Source: Planktotalea arctica
GTDB taxonomy: Bacteria > Pseudomonadota > Alphaproteobacteria > Rhodobacterales > Rhodobacteraceae
Reading direction: 5' to 3'
DNA: 64,000 bases
Assembly: GCF_002105285.1 (NCBI RefSeq)
Contig: NZ_MUHR01000013.1
Span: forward strand, 62,001-126,000
Below, piece by piece: positions 1 through 9,124 of this stretch. The notes below the pieces were generated by a model, which saw only the letters and a program-made list of their open reading frames with translations, did no database searches and had not been told where the DNA came from. The position numbers and the translations under genes were made by a program. Every line of letters starts with the position of its first letter. Position 1 is the stretch's first letter.

Positions 1-41
1 GGTAGGGCTGCGCTGGCGGCTAGGAAATGACGTCGTTTCAT
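1..41 (-). CDS. N-terminus of a Tat-exported protein (partial)
   Basis: Reading leftward from an ATG at 41, the frame stays open to the window edge and encodes 13 residues beginning MKRRHFLAASAAL. The twin arginine followed by x-F-L and a small hydrophobic stretch is the start of a Tat signal peptide. A strong ribosome binding site (GGGAGGGG) lies four bases upstream. The gene is divergent from the fatty acid hydroxylase gene at 138. Only the signal start is visible, so the mature protein cannot be named. Confidence 0.6.
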   Translation of the reverse strand, partial: MKRRHFLAASAAL

Positions 42-137
42 AAAACCCCTCCCACTGGCGCTTTTGCAAAGCTATGCTAGCGTGGCATTCAAAAGCGTGC
101 GCCGCAAGAAAATTGGCGCGGGGCGAGGAGGTATCGG

Positions 138-863
138 ATGACACGGCTTGCGATCTTGATGCGTCACCCCTGCATTGTGCTCATGACGGGCGTTTGCGGG
201 TTTGGTGCGATTGTGCTCGGTCTGTTTGGCCCGCTTTGGGCATGGGGTTTCGTGCCGCTGGGGATCGTGGCGCAATATCTCAACGAGTATAATTTGCACC
301 GCCACATTTTTCACCTTGCGCCGCCGCAGCGGCAATGGGCCTTCGATCTGCTCTACCGCGCGCATTACGGGCATCACGACTTCCCCACCAACGAGAAGTT
401 GTTCTTCGTGCCGATCTGGGTGGCGTTGCCGATGCTTGCGTTCAACTTCCTCGCGCTTTGGGGCGTTCTTGCGCTGTTTGGCGTGGCGTCTGCGCTCTGG
501 ATCGCGATCGCCATTGTGCCTGTAGGCGGCGTTGCGACGTTTCTCGGCTATGAGTGGTTCCACATGAGCGCGCATCTCAATATTCCGAAAGGAGCCTTGG
601 CGCGCCGCGTCACAAGGCTTCACAACCAGCATCACTTTCGCGACTTTTCCAAATGGTTCCATGTCTCGCCGGGCGGGGAGATTATCGACCGCGCACAGGG
701 CACGGCGATTGCGCACGGCGCGCTTAAAGCGCAGCAGCGTATGGAGTTTATCCGAACACTGGGACTGCGCCCTGATGACCCACGTCTGGTGTCCGCGCGG
801 ATGCGCTTTGCCGCAAAATATGGGCTTGGCGCTGATGAGATCGCACAAGCGGCACGGCGCTAG
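138..863 (+). CDS. Fatty acid hydroxylase / sterol desaturase superfamily membrane protein
   Basis: The 241-residue protein has several hydrophobic segments and the histidine clusters of the di-iron membrane hydroxylase family: HRHIFH at 54-59, HYGHH at 76-80, FHMSAH at 141-146 and HNQHH at 162-166. Members hydroxylate or desaturate lipid acyl chains, sterols or carotenoids in the membrane; the substrate here cannot be told from sequence. The start follows GAGGAGG with good spacing. Overlapping frames on both strands are shadows. It converges on dnaB, and a perfect hairpin sits directly after its stop codon. Confidence 0.82.
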   Translation: MTRLAILMRHPCIVLMTGVCGFGAIVLGLFGPLWAWGFVPLGIVAQYLNEYNLHRHIFHLAPPQRQWAFDLLYRAHYGHHDFPTNEKLFFVPIWVALPMLAFNFLALWGVLALFGVASALWIAIAIVPVGGVATFLGYEWFHMSAHLNIPKGALARRVTRLHNQHHFRDFSKWFHVSPGGEIIDRAQGTAIAHGALKAQQRMEFIRTLGLRPDDPRLVSARMRFAAKYGLGADEIAQAARR

Positions 864-885
864 CGCTTTCTTGGAAAGAAAGCGC
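863..885. terminator. Hairpin between convergent genes
   Basis: A perfect 10-bp stem (GCGCTTTCTT / AAGAAAGCGC) with a 3-base loop begins at the last base of the hydroxylase stop codon and lies 40 bases past the dnaB stop on the other strand. There is no clear T-tract on either side, so it may be a weak bidirectional terminator or a 3'-end stabiliser. Confidence 0.45.
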
Positions 886-925
886 CGCGAAAGCCATCAA
901 GGGGTTCGGTTAGCTGCGCGGTTAT

Positions 926-2416
926 CTAGAAGCTCGTGTCGTCATTGCCGACCTGCCATGATTTCGCAAGGTTTCCAAAGCGGGTGAATTGGGCTTCAAA
1001 GCTCAGCTCGACATTGCCAATCGGGCCGTGGCGCTGTTTGCCAATGATCACATCCGCCTTGCCATGCAAGCGCGCCATTTCGTCCTGCCATGCAGCCATC
1101 GCCTCAAGGTTATTGTCGTCAGGCTTTTCGCGCTCTTTGTAATACTCGCCGCGATACACGAACATCACCACATCCGCATCCTGCTCAATCGAGCCGGATT
1201 CGCGCAAATCCGAAAGTTGCGGGCGCTTGTCTTCGCGGTTCTCGACTTGGCGCGACAACTGCGACAGGGCGATCACCGGGATTTGCAATTCCTTAGCAAT
1301 CGCCTTGAGGCCCATGGAAATCTCGCCAATCTCCTGCACGCGGTTCTCTGACGTACCGCGCACCAGCTGAAGATAATCTACGATGAGCACATCAAGCCCG
1401 TGGGTCCGTTTGAGGCGGCGCGCACGCGCGGAGAGTTGGGCAATCGGGATCGCGGCTGTGTCGTCGATATAGAGCGGGCAGGCTTCCAGCTCTTTGGCGG
1501 CCTCGACAAAGCGGCGGAATTCGAATTCTTCCATATCGCCTTGGCGAATCTTGTGCGACGAAATTTCAGAAGCCTCGGATAGGATACGTCCTGCAAGCTG
1601 CTCCGCGCTCATTTCCAGTGAGAAAAAGCCGACCACTCCGCCATCCACTGCGCCCTCTGTGCCATCGGCGAGTTTGCCGTGGCGAAAGGCTTTTGCGACG
1701 TTGAACGCAATGTTTGTGGCAAGCGAGGTTTTACCCATGGACGGGCGACCCGCGAGAATTAGAAGGTCGGATTTGTGCAGGCCACCCAGCATCTTGTCCA
1801 GATCGACAAGGCCGGTAGAAATGCCCGCCATGCCGCCGCCGCGCTCGTAGGCGGCGTTGGCGACGTTCACCGCATCGGTGATCGCGCGCAAGAAAGATTG
1901 AAACCCACTATCCGCGCTGCCCTTTTCCGCCAGCTTATAGAGCGCTTGCTCTGCCTCGACGATTTGCTCGGCTGGCTCGGAAGCCACATCAACATGCGCG
2001 GCTTTGGCAGCAATGTCGCGGCCAAGCCCCATAAGTTCGCGGCGGATCGCAAGGTCATAGATGATCTGCGCATAATCGCGCGCGGCAAACGCGGAAATCG
2101 CAGCGCCCGCAAGGCGCGCGAGGTACGTGGGGCCGCCGAGTTCCTTGAGGCCTTCATCATCCTCCAGAAACGCCTTGAGCGTGACAGGAGAGGCGAGGTT
2201 GTTCTTTGAAATACGCGCTGCTGCGACCTCATAAATACGCTGGTGCACGGGGTCATAGAAATGACGTGGCAGGATAATCGACGCGACGCGGTCATAGATG
2301 TCGTTATTGGTCAGGATCGCGCCCAAGAGCTGCTGCTCTGCCTCGATCGAGTTGGGCATGGTTTCAGCGGCGGCAATATCCACCTGCGTTTGATTGATCG
2401 ACGCAATTTCGTTCAT
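926..2416 (-). CDS. dnaB: Replicative DNA helicase DnaB
   Basis: The 496-residue protein is a full-length DnaB: an N-terminal helical domain (about 20-125), a linker, and a RecA-like ATPase domain with Walker A GRPSMGKT at 223-230, the DYLQL Walker B region, and a C-terminal KQRHGP segment. It is the hexameric helicase that unwinds DNA at the replication fork and works with DnaG and the polymerase III holoenzyme. The start has GAAGGTG upstream. It is followed on the right by a 195-base gap that holds its promoter and the pyrE terminator. Confidence 0.97.
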   Translation of the reverse strand: MNEIASINQTQVDIAAAETMPNSIEAEQQLLGAILTNNDIYDRVASIILPRHFYDPVHQRIYEVAAARISKNNLASPVTLKAFLEDDEGLKELGGPTYLARLAGAAISAFAARDYAQIIYDLAIRRELMGLGRDIAAKAAHVDVASEPAEQIVEAEQALYKLAEKGSADSGFQSFLRAITDAVNVANAAYERGGGMAGISTGLVDLDKMLGGLHKSDLLILAGRPSMGKTSLATNIAFNVAKAFRHGKLADGTEGAVDGGVVGFFSLEMSAEQLAGRILSEASEISSHKIRQGDMEEFEFRRFVEAAKELEACPLYIDDTAAIPIAQLSARARRLKRTHGLDVLIVDYLQLVRGTSENRVQEIGEISMGLKAIAKELQIPVIALSQLSRQVENREDKRPQLSDLRESGSIEQDADVVMFVYRGEYYKEREKPDDNNLEAMAAWQDEMARLHGKADVIIGKQRHGPIGNVELSFEAQFTRFGNLAKSWQVGNDDTSF

Positions 2417-2560
2417 AACTCACCTTCGATATCCCGAGTGATCTGATACAAAAACCAGCGCGGGACATGCAAATTGTATGTTTCTGTGGATAACCTACTT
2501 GTGGGTGAAGTTCCACAAGATATTGGGTTTTCGCCTGTGTTGCCCGCTAGATGATGCAAA

Positions 2561-2590
2561 AGAAAAAGGGCGCGGCAAAGCGCGCGCCCT
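2561..2590 (-). terminator. Intrinsic terminator after pyrE
   Basis: On the minus strand an 8-bp GC-rich stem (AGGGCGCG / CGCGCCCT) with a 6-base loop is followed by TTTTTCTTTT. It lies 20-50 bases past the pyrE stop codon, as expected for a Rho-independent terminator, and separates pyrE from the dnaB promoter region. Confidence 0.75.
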
Positions 2591-2611
2591 GATCTGCAAT
2601 CGGGATCGGAC

Positions 2612-3292
2612 CTAGCCCTTTTTGTTGGCCTCTTGCCAGGCGCGCGGATCATTGAGGAAGGCCTCGACGGCGTCCAAAGTGGCGGTATCAAAGGTATTTT
2701 GCGCCTTGGCCTCGGCCAGAACATCCCACCACGTGCACAGATGATGCAGTGTGACGCCGTGATCGCCGAGCGTCTTTTCGGTTTCGGGGAAAATATCGTA
2801 ATAAAAGATCACAGCGGTATGGGCGCAGGTGGCCCCGGTTTCGCGAATCGCATCGACGAAGCTAAGTTTGGAGCCGCCGTCAGTCGTGAGGTCTTCCACC
2901 AGCAGCACGCGCTGGCCCTCACTCATATCGCCCTCGATGCGTGCGCCGCGCCCGTAGCCCTTGGGCTTTTTACGCACATAAGTCATGGGAAGCGCCATAC
3001 GCTCGGCCACGAGTGCCGCAAAAGAAATGCCTGCGGTTTCTCCGCCTGCGATATTGTCGAACGCCTCAAAGCCCGCATTGCGCATGACGGTGACGGTCAT
3101 GAAGTCCATCAGCGCCGAGCGGATACGCGGGTAGGAGTTCGGTTTGCGGCAATCAATATAGGTCGGACTGGGCAGGCCGGAGGCGAGAATGAACGGCTCG
3201 GCAGCATTGAAATGCACCGCCTTGATTTCCAGCAGCATGCGGGCTGTGAGACGGGCGATTTCTTCGCGGGGGGGATAGCTAGATGGGATCAT
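2612..3292 (-). CDS. pyrE: Orotate phosphoribosyltransferase
   Basis: The 226-residue protein joins orotate to PRPP to form orotidine 5'-phosphate, the fifth step of pyrimidine synthesis. The PRPP-binding loop [13 protein letters not shown] is at about 129-141, and the basic segment [10 protein letters not shown] at 105-114 fits the flexible catalytic loop of the family. It lies 66 bases downstream of pyrC on the same strand, so the two pyrimidine genes are probably co-transcribed. The ribosome binding site at the chosen start is weak. The terminator at 2561-2590 ends the unit. Confidence 0.95.
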   Translation of the reverse strand: MIPSSYPPREEIARLTARMLLEIKAVHFNAAEPFILASGLPSPTYIDCRKPNSYPRIRSALMDFMTVTVMRNAGFEAFDNIAGGETAGISFAALVAERMALPMTYVRKKPKGYGRGARIEGDMSEGQRVLLVEDLTTDGGSKLSFVDAIRETGATCAHTAVIFYYDIFPETEKTLGDHGVTLHHLCTWWDVLAEAKAQNTFDTATLDAVEAFLNDPRAWQEANKKG

Positions 3293-3320
3293 GATGTGGC
3301 TCGTTTTGTGAGTGCGGGGG

Positions 3321-3374
3321 CGAGAGGGCCAGCCCTCTCGCGCTCTCCCGAGGTATTTTTAGACCGAAGAAGGC
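3321..3374 (-). repeat. 3'-end element copy A (pyrC)
   Basis: Read in the sense of pyrC this is CTTCTTCGGTC, then AAAAATACCTCGGGAG, then a perfect hairpin with arms CGAGAGGGC and GCCCTCTCG (3321-3340). It is nearly identical to the copy at 29883-29934 and related to three others in the window. The pyrC stop codon lies inside the conserved part, so the last pyrC codons are element sequence. Confidence 0.8.
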
Positions 3375-4405
3375 AAGACCGACCAATTCAGGGGGAAGCC
3401 GGGGTCGAAGACCGTGACCTCGCCAACGCCGGTGATGATTTTCTCGGGGTAGCTGGCGGGCGTTCTGCGCAGGGTGATGGTGTCCTGATTGACGGGCAGG
3501 CCGTAGTGCGCGGGGCCATTGAGAGAAGCGAAGGCTTCCAGCTTGTCGAGCGCGCCCGCAGCCTCGAACACCTCGGCAAGGATCGACATGGTGTTGGTCG
3601 CGGTGAAGCAGCCCGCGCAGCCGCAAGCGTTTTCCTTGAGATCATCGGAATGGGGTGCGCTATCAGTGCCAAGGAAGAAGCGCGCCTCGCCAGACGTAGC
3701 GGCCTCCACCAAAGCGAGGCGATGCTCTTCGCGTTTGGCGACGGGCAGACAGTAGTAATGCGGTTTGATCCCGCCCACGAGGATGTGGTTGCGGTTGATT
3801 ACAAGGTGATGCGTGGTGATCGTGGCGCCGAGGCTGTCATCCTGCGCGCGCGCGTAATCGACCGCGTCCTTGGTGGTGATATGTTCCATCGTGACCTTGA
3901 GGCCCGGGGTCGCGCGGCGCAGCGGATCGAGGATTTTGTCGATGAACACAGCCTCGCGGTCAAAGATGTCAACGTCGTGATCGGTGACTTCGCCGTGTAG
4001 GCACAGTGGCAGGCCGATCTCGGCCATAGCGTCCAGCACAGGCTGCACGCGCGCAAAATCGCGCACGCCGCTGGCGGAATTGGTCGTCGCGCCTGCGGGA
4101 TAGAGTTTCACCGCTTTGATAAGACCGCTCGCATGGGCGGCGCGCATATCGTCCGGATCGGTGTCTTCCGTCAGGTAGAGCGTCATCAGCGGCTCGAACA
4201 TCATACCATCGGGCAAAGCGGCCAAGATGCGCGCTTGATATGCCAGCGCATCCGCGCCTGTGACCACGGGGGGCACAAGGTTGGGCATGATGATGGCACG
4301 CGCGAAATGGCGGGCAGTTTCCGGCAGCACCGCGCGCAGCATATCGCCGTCGCGCAAATGAAGGTGCCAGTCGTCGGGGCGGCGGAGTGTGAGGCTATCT
4401 GTCAT
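3359..4405 (-). CDS. pyrC: Dihydroorotase
   Basis: The 348-residue protein cyclises carbamoyl aspartate to dihydroorotate. Visible family features are the metal-binding HLHLR near residue 14, the [11 protein letters not shown] segment that carries the carboxylated lysine, [15 protein letters not shown] and the late GTDSAPH motif. I place the start at MTDSLTL because it gives the usual length of class II PyrC; the frame runs open 75 codons further upstream but that stretch is unlike the family. The C-terminus (LPSSV) is encoded by a repeated 3'-end element. pyrE follows. Confidence 0.95.
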   Translation of the reverse strand: MTDSLTLRRPDDWHLHLRDGDMLRAVLPETARHFARAIIMPNLVPPVVTGADALAYQARILAALPDGMMFEPLMTLYLTEDTDPDDMRAAHASGLIKAVKLYPAGATTNSASGVRDFARVQPVLDAMAEIGLPLCLHGEVTDHDVDIFDREAVFIDKILDPLRRATPGLKVTMEHITTKDAVDYARAQDDSLGATITTHHLVINRNHILVGGIKPHYYCLPVAKREEHRLALVEAATSGEARFFLGTDSAPHSDDLKENACGCAGCFTATNTMSILAEVFEAAGALDKLEAFASLNGPAHYGLPVNQDTITLRRTPASYPEKIITGVGEVTVFDPGFPLNWSVLPSSV

Positions 4406-4514
4406 GCCCGCTCGCATACACCGCCCCTTGTGGTTTGCGCAAGTCTGCGGCGGGCTGTAGAACAGAGTGCATAGTACGCTGGGAGCATCGGGTAGACCCG
4501 GAGGGAGTGTCGGT

Positions 4515-4775
4515 ATGATCGTGACGTTGATTGCAGGGTTCTGTGTCGGAGTATTCTTCGGGCAAGCAAGCGTGCGCATCGGCGATCTGCTTGCGAAAGC
4601 GGGCATCACCCTAGGCGCTGAGGAAATCACGCTGGCCAGTTTCGCGCTTTGCCTTGCAGGGGTTGCGATGATCTTGCTGTTGATCGGGGTCGACAGCTAT
4701 CCGGTCTTGCTGTGCCTGTCTGCGGCGATTGGCGTGGCGCGCAAGCCACTGCTCGCGCGTATCACCGGAAAATAG
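4515..4775 (+). CDS. Small membrane protein, unknown function
   Basis: The 86-residue product starts MIVTLIAG and has two or three hydrophobic segments (about 2-20, 38-58 and 60-75) ending in a basic tail. The start is chosen at 4515 because GGAGGGAG lies just upstream, although the frame is open 16 codons earlier. It is divergent from pyrC and converges with the next gene. I do not recognise a family and can only call it an inner-membrane protein. Confidence 0.6.
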   Translation: MIVTLIAGFCVGVFFGQASVRIGDLLAKAGITLGAEEITLASFALCLAGVAMILLLIGVDSYPVLLCLSAAIGVARKPLLARITGK

Positions 4776-4818
4776 GCAAGGAGAATAGACCGCGACAGAG
4801 GCAGCGCGCATGCCGGCC

Positions 4819-5769
4819 TTAACTTGTCGGAGCGCTGGTTTCTGCAGCTTGCAAGGCGGCAATCTGCTCGCCGCGTTTCTTGAAGCGCGGCGCATTCAGC
4901 GCCTTAGCAGCATGATCGCAGATTGCCCGTGCAAGGCTCCAGCGTTTCGCATCTTCCATATCACCTAAGATAGCGCGCAAATAGTTGCGATCCATGCGGC
5001 GCTGGCGGTGCAATCTGTAGAACTCGGCTGACACATTCTCGCCCGCGCCAATCGCGCCAAGCAGGGCATAAAGGATATCGAGGCGCATCATCTGGATATC
5101 GAGCGCTGCCCCGAAATAGGGCATACGCAGTTTGTCCACGTTAGAGCGCGTGAATAGCGCGGCGTGCATCGCGTCCATCTCGACCCGTGGATCGTAGATC
5201 ACCGTCGCACGCTCTGCTGCGTCAAGCATGTCGGGCGCATAGCCATAGCGGTCCGTAAAGCTGATCCGGCGCATGCGGCGAAACCGCTCGTCCCACTCGC
5301 TGACGCGTGGATCTAGCGTGGCTTGCGGGCTCAGGGCCAGAACCTGTGCGCCGGGCGCTGCAACCGAATAGGCGCAGGCGGCATAACCGCATGATCCTGC
5401 GCCATAAAAGATAACCTGTTCGAAATCCTCGAAAAAGCCGTCATCTATCAGGCGGTCGAAATAGCGGTAAACTGCCGGATCGCGAAACCAAGTCTGGCCC
5501 TCGCAAAAGAAACTCAACAGCGACCAACCTTCTTCGCGTACCATCTCGAAACCCACAGGATGCGCTTCGCTGCTTGTCGATTGCACTGACTGCAACGTCT
5601 CGAACGTCACCAGCAGGGTTTTGCCTGCGTCGATGAACGCTGCGTTATGGCGTGCGCTTAGGGGTTGGAAATATCCGGCCTCGTCGGCAATATCTTCGAG
5701 CGCGGACAGCCAGGCTGCGCCGGTTTGCCCGGCCAGCGATTGATCCAGCATATGAAGTGGCTCTTGCAT
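4819..5769 (-). CDS. Conserved protein, alpha/beta-hydrolase-like; mislabelled as PAPS reductase in relatives
   Basis: The 316-residue protein begins MQEPLHMLDQS, and AGGAGCTAAGTCG precedes that ATG; the frame is open further upstream without a ribosome site. A GAGSCGYAACAYS stretch with following LALSPQATLDP resembles the nucleophile elbow and strand of an alpha/beta hydrolase. From memory, roseobacter relatives are often labelled phosphoadenosine phosphosulfate reductase, but I see none of that family's motifs, and a real CysH is at 13881. It is divergent from coxD. The function is unknown. Confidence 0.7.
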   Translation of the reverse strand: MQEPLHMLDQSLAGQTGAAWLSALEDIADEAGYFQPLSARHNAAFIDAGKTLLVTFETLQSVQSTSSEAHPVGFEMVREEGWSLLSFFCEGQTWFRDPAVYRYFDRLIDDGFFEDFEQVIFYGAGSCGYAACAYSVAAPGAQVLALSPQATLDPRVSEWDERFRRMRRISFTDRYGYAPDMLDAAERATVIYDPRVEMDAMHAALFTRSNVDKLRMPYFGAALDIQMMRLDILYALLGAIGAGENVSAEFYRLHRQRRMDRNYLRAILGDMEDAKRWSLARAICDHAAKALNAPRFKKRGEQIAALQAAETSAPTS

Positions 5770-5915
5770 CGACTTAGCTCCTGCACGTCTCGAAACGGCC
5801 CGTCTTTTGCGGACCTCTTGCTGGCAATCTGCCTGCGAATTGGGGCAGGATTGGGAAAATGGCGTGCTCATGTCTTGGCAGGGGGCTTTGCGAATCGATG
5901 GAAAAGGAACAGGCG

Positions 5916-6815
5916 ATGGACAGTATTGACGATGTGCAAAAGGCGCTGGGCAGCGCCGGATACGTCTGCGGGCGCGATCTTGCGACGGTAGTATTTCTGT
6001 CCCTGCGTCTCGGGCGGCCATTGTTTCTTGAGGGCGAGGCGGGCGTCGGCAAAACCGAAATCGCCAAGGCGCTCAGCATCGCGCTGGGCCGCAAGCTGAT
6101 CCGCCTGCAATGCTATGAAGGGCTCGATGCCTCCAGCGCAGTCTATGAGTGGAACTTTGCCGCGCAGATGATCGCCATTCGCAGCGCCGAGGCCACAGGC
6201 GGCGTGGATCGCAAATCTCTCACTTCTGATCTGTTTTCCGAAGAATTCCTGATCGAACGCCCGCTCCTTGATGCGATGCGCCCGCAGGCAGGCGGCGCGC
6301 CTGTGCTCTTGATCGACGAGTTGGACCGCACCGATGAGCCATTCGAGGCGTTCCTTCTGGAAGCTCTAAGCGATTTTCAGGTCACTATCCCCGAACTCGG
6401 CACGATCAAAGCGCCTGAGCCGCCCATCGTGATTCTGACATCAAATCGCACCCGCGAAATCCACGATGCGCTGAAACGCCGCTGCCTTTATCATTGGGTG
6501 GACTACCCCAATTTCGAGCGCGAAATGGAAATCCTCACCGCCAAAGCGCCCGAAGCCAGCGAAAACCTGTCGCGCGAAATCGTCGCTTTCGTGCAAAGGT
6601 TGCGCACAGAAGACCTGTTCAAGAAACCGGGCGTGGCGGAAACCATCGACTGGGCCAAATGCCTGCTCGCGCTCGATGTACTGACCCTCAGCCCCGAAGT
6701 CATTGCCGACACGCTTGGGGCGATCCTGAAATACCAGGATGACATCGCGCAATTGCAAGGCTCGGAAGCCAAACGCATCTTGGATGATGCCAAACAATCC
6801 TTGGAAACCCTCTAA
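5916..6815 (+). CDS. coxD: MoxR/CoxD-type AAA+ ATPase
   Basis: The 299-residue protein has Walker A GEAGVGKTE, Walker B LLIDELDRTDEP and the sensor region ILTSNRTREIHDALKRR. CoxD-type MoxR ATPases act as chaperones that rearrange the Cu-S-Mo centre of CO dehydrogenase or mature related molybdenum hydroxylases together with CoxE. The start is put at MDSIDD with AAAGGAACAGG upstream; an in-frame ATG six codons earlier is possible. The gene is followed by coxE, xdhC and a molybdopterin-binding gene on the same strand, with a repeated 3'-end element in between. Confidence 0.88.
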   Translation: MDSIDDVQKALGSAGYVCGRDLATVVFLSLRLGRPLFLEGEAGVGKTEIAKALSIALGRKLIRLQCYEGLDASSAVYEWNFAAQMIAIRSAEATGGVDRKSLTSDLFSEEFLIERPLLDAMRPQAGGAPVLLIDELDRTDEPFEAFLLEALSDFQVTIPELGTIKAPEPPIVILTSNRTREIHDALKRRCLYHWVDYPNFEREMEILTAKAPEASENLSREIVAFVQRLRTEDLFKKPGVAETIDWAKCLLALDVLTLSPEVIADTLGAILKYQDDIAQLQGSEAKRILDDAKQSLETL

Positions 6816-6816
6816 T

Positions 6817-6869
6817 GCTTCTTTGGTCCAGAAATACCTCACGGGGGTCTGGGGGTGTGAAACCCCCAG
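6817..6869 (+). repeat. 3'-end element copy D (coxD)
   Basis: Directly after the coxD stop the sense strand reads CTTCTTTGGTCC, then AGAAATACCTCACGGGGG, then a hairpin with arms CTGGGGGT and ACCCCCAG (6849-6869). Layout and orientation relative to the upstream gene are the same as at copies A, B and C. It lies between two genes of one apparent operon, so it need not be a full terminator. Confidence 0.75.
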
Positions 6870-6878
6870 CCTCGATCC

Positions 6879-8150
6879 ATGGTTGAACACATTCCTCTTG
6901 AACTCCCCGAAAACCCGCGCTTTGCGGCAAATATTACCTATTTTGCGCGCGCACTTCGCAAGGCTGGTCTGCCCATCGGTCCGGGCCGCGTCATCGACGC
7001 GATCCACGCGGTCGAAGTGGCAGGCTTCACCGACAGGCGCGATTTTTTCTGGACCTTGCAAGCCTGCTTCGTAAGCCGCCCTGAACACCGTGCGGTCTTC
7101 TCCCAGGTCTTCCGGCTCTACTGGCGCGATCCGCGTTTTATGGAGCACATGATGGCGATGATGCTCCCTGCGATCCGGGGCGTGCAGGAGGAAAAGCCAG
7201 CCAAAGCAGCGGAAAAGCGCGCCGCCGAGGCGCTGCTTGACGGTGCCAACCGCGACGCGCCACAGCCCGAGAGCGCTGAGGACGAGGGCACCGAGATCGA
7301 GATCGACACATCGCTCACCATGTCCTCCGAAGAACGTCTGCGCTCCCTTGATTTCGAGCAGATGAGCACCGACGAAGTGGCGCAGGCCAAACGCATTCTC
7401 GCTCAGCTCAAACTCCCTGTTGCGCCCCTGAAATCGCGCCGCCTGCGCAGCGATGCCTCCGGCTCCAGCATCGACTTTGCCGCCACCATGCGCGCCTCCA
7501 TGCGACGCGGCGGCGAAATTCAATCGTTGTCTAAACAATCGCGCCGCATCCGCTGGCCCAACCTCGTGGTGCTCTGCGATATTTCCGGCTCCATGAGCCA
7601 GTATTCCCGCCTCGTGCTGCATTTCCTGCACGCGGTGTCCAACGACAAAGGCGCAGGCTGGGCGCAGGTCCACGCCTTCACCTTTGGCACCCGCCTCACC
7701 AATATCACCCGTCACCTGAAGCAGCGCGATGTGGACGCCGCGCTTGCTACCGCGGGCGCAGAGGCGCAGGATTGGGAGGGCGGCACGCGTATCGGCGAGT
7801 GCATCGAGCGTTTCAACAAGGACTGGTCGCGCCGCGTTCTGGGGCAGGGCGCGCTGGTACTGCTCATCACTGACGGCCTAGATCGCGGCGAACCCGATCG
7901 CCTTGCCGCGCAAATGCAGCGCCTGCATCTGTCAAGCAAACGGCTGATCTGGCTCAACCCGCTGCTGCGCTGGAGCGAATTTGCCCCCAAGGCCCAAGGC
8001 ATCCGCGCCATGCTCCCGCACGTCGACAGTTTTCGCGCGGGCCACTCCATTGCCTCTCTGGAGGATTTGGCGCAGGCTCTCTCAAACGCAAATGACACAG
8101 GTGAAAAGTCCCGCCTGATGCGCGCGATATCCATGGAGCAAACCAAATGA
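6879..8150 (+). CDS. coxE: CoxE-type VWA-domain protein
   Basis: The 423-residue protein has a basic, acidic-patch-rich N-terminal half and a C-terminal von Willebrand factor A domain with the MIDAS motif DISGSMS and the later GGTRIGE and LITDGLDRGE strands. CoxE partners the AAA+ protein CoxD in maturation of CO dehydrogenase-type molybdenum enzymes. Its stop overlaps the start of the xdhC gene by four bases (ATGA), so translation is probably coupled. Acidic residues around 120-145 form a linker. Confidence 0.87.
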   Translation: MVEHIPLELPENPRFAANITYFARALRKAGLPIGPGRVIDAIHAVEVAGFTDRRDFFWTLQACFVSRPEHRAVFSQVFRLYWRDPRFMEHMMAMMLPAIRGVQEEKPAKAAEKRAAEALLDGANRDAPQPESAEDEGTEIEIDTSLTMSSEERLRSLDFEQMSTDEVAQAKRILAQLKLPVAPLKSRRLRSDASGSSIDFAATMRASMRRGGEIQSLSKQSRRIRWPNLVVLCDISGSMSQYSRLVLHFLHAVSNDKGAGWAQVHAFTFGTRLTNITRHLKQRDVDAALATAGAEAQDWEGGTRIGECIERFNKDWSRRVLGQGALVLLITDGLDRGEPDRLAAQMQRLHLSSKRLIWLNPLLRWSEFAPKAQGIRAMLPHVDSFRAGHSIASLEDLAQALSNANDTGEKSRLMRAISMEQTK

Positions 8151-9124
8151 GCGAGCCGACATTCGATCTGATCCCCGAGCAGGCCCTCGCGTGGCATCGC
8201 GCGGGCACGGGCGCGGCGCTTGCCACGGTGATCGAGACATGGGGCAGCGCCCCGCGCCGCGTCGGCAGCCAGCTCGCGATTAACGGGCAGGGCGAGATTG
8301 TCGGCTCGGTTTCGGGCGGCTGCGTCGAGGGCGCGGTGATCGTTGACGCCATTGAAAGCATTGCCATGGGCGATGCGCGCGAGTTGGAATTCGGCGTCTC
8401 TGATGGTGATGCTTTCGCCGTTGGCCTTGCCTGCGGGGGCACAATCCGCATCCTGATCGAACCCGTTGGCGCGGTTCTGCCCGAGCAAATGCTTGCCGAT
8501 CTGATCAGTGCACGCGCCGCCCGCCAGCCCGTCGCTTATGATGTTGATCTCGCCACAAACACCCGCGCGCTGCATATGAACGGATTCACCCAGCGGTTCG
8601 CCATGGACCGCTCCGGTTTTGAGGAGGGCACACGCCGCTTCATTGCCATTCACAATCCGCCCCTGCGCATGATCGTTGTCGGTGCGGTCCATATCGCGCA
8701 GGCGCTCATGCCTATGGCACAAATGGCAGGCTACGATCCCGTGCTGCTTGATCCGCGTGATAGTTTCGCAAGCGCGGCGCGCTTTCCGGGGCAGCGCATT
8801 CTGAACGACTGGCCCGCAGACGCCGTTGCAAAGATTGGCCTCGATACGCGCACCGCCCTTGTATTGCTTACCCATGATCCCAAGCTCGACGATCCCGTCC
8901 TTGAAATTGCCCTACGCTCGGATGCCTTCTACATCGGAGCTTTGGGGTCCAAACGCACCCACGCCAAACGTGCCGCGCGCTTGGAAGAGGCCGGGTTTAC
9001 CTCCGTTGACATCGCCCGCATCCATGGTCCTGTGGGCCTCGACATTGGCGCGTCCAGCCCCTCGGAAATTGCGGTTTCGATCATGGCGCAAATCACCCAA
9101 GTGCTGCGCAAGGGCCACCCGTGA
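8147..9124 (+). CDS. xdhC: XdhC/CoxF-family molybdenum cofactor maturation protein
   Basis: The 325-residue protein has an N-terminal XdhC/CoxI domain with SVSGGCVEGAV and a C-terminal Rossmann domain starting RMIVVGAVHIAQAL. XdhC proteins bind molybdopterin cofactor, assist its sulfuration and insert it into xanthine dehydrogenase-family enzymes. It overlaps coxE by four bases at its start and the next gene by four bases at its end, which supports a tight operon. No xanthine or CO dehydrogenase structural gene lies beside it. Confidence 0.88.
   Translation: MSEPTFDLIPEQALAWHRAGTGAALATVIETWGSAPRRVGSQLAINGQGEIVGSVSGGCVEGAVIVDAIESIAMGDARELEFGVSDGDAFAVGLACGGTIRILIEPVGAVLPEQMLADLISARAARQPVAYDVDLATNTRALHMNGFTQRFAMDRSGFEEGTRRFIAIHNPPLRMIVVGAVHIAQALMPMAQMAGYDPVLLDPRDSFASAARFPGQRILNDWPADAVAKIGLDTRTALVLLTHDPKLDDPVLEIALRSDAFYIGALGSKRTHAKRAARLEEAGFTSVDIARIHGPVGLDIGASSPSEIAVSIMAQITQVLRKGHP

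Noticed and set aside
6441-7715. A 424-residue minus-strand frame opposite coxD and coxE
   Set aside because: It is a shadow of the two well-supported genes; its composition is rich in His, Arg and Gly as expected for antisense of GC-rich coding DNA.
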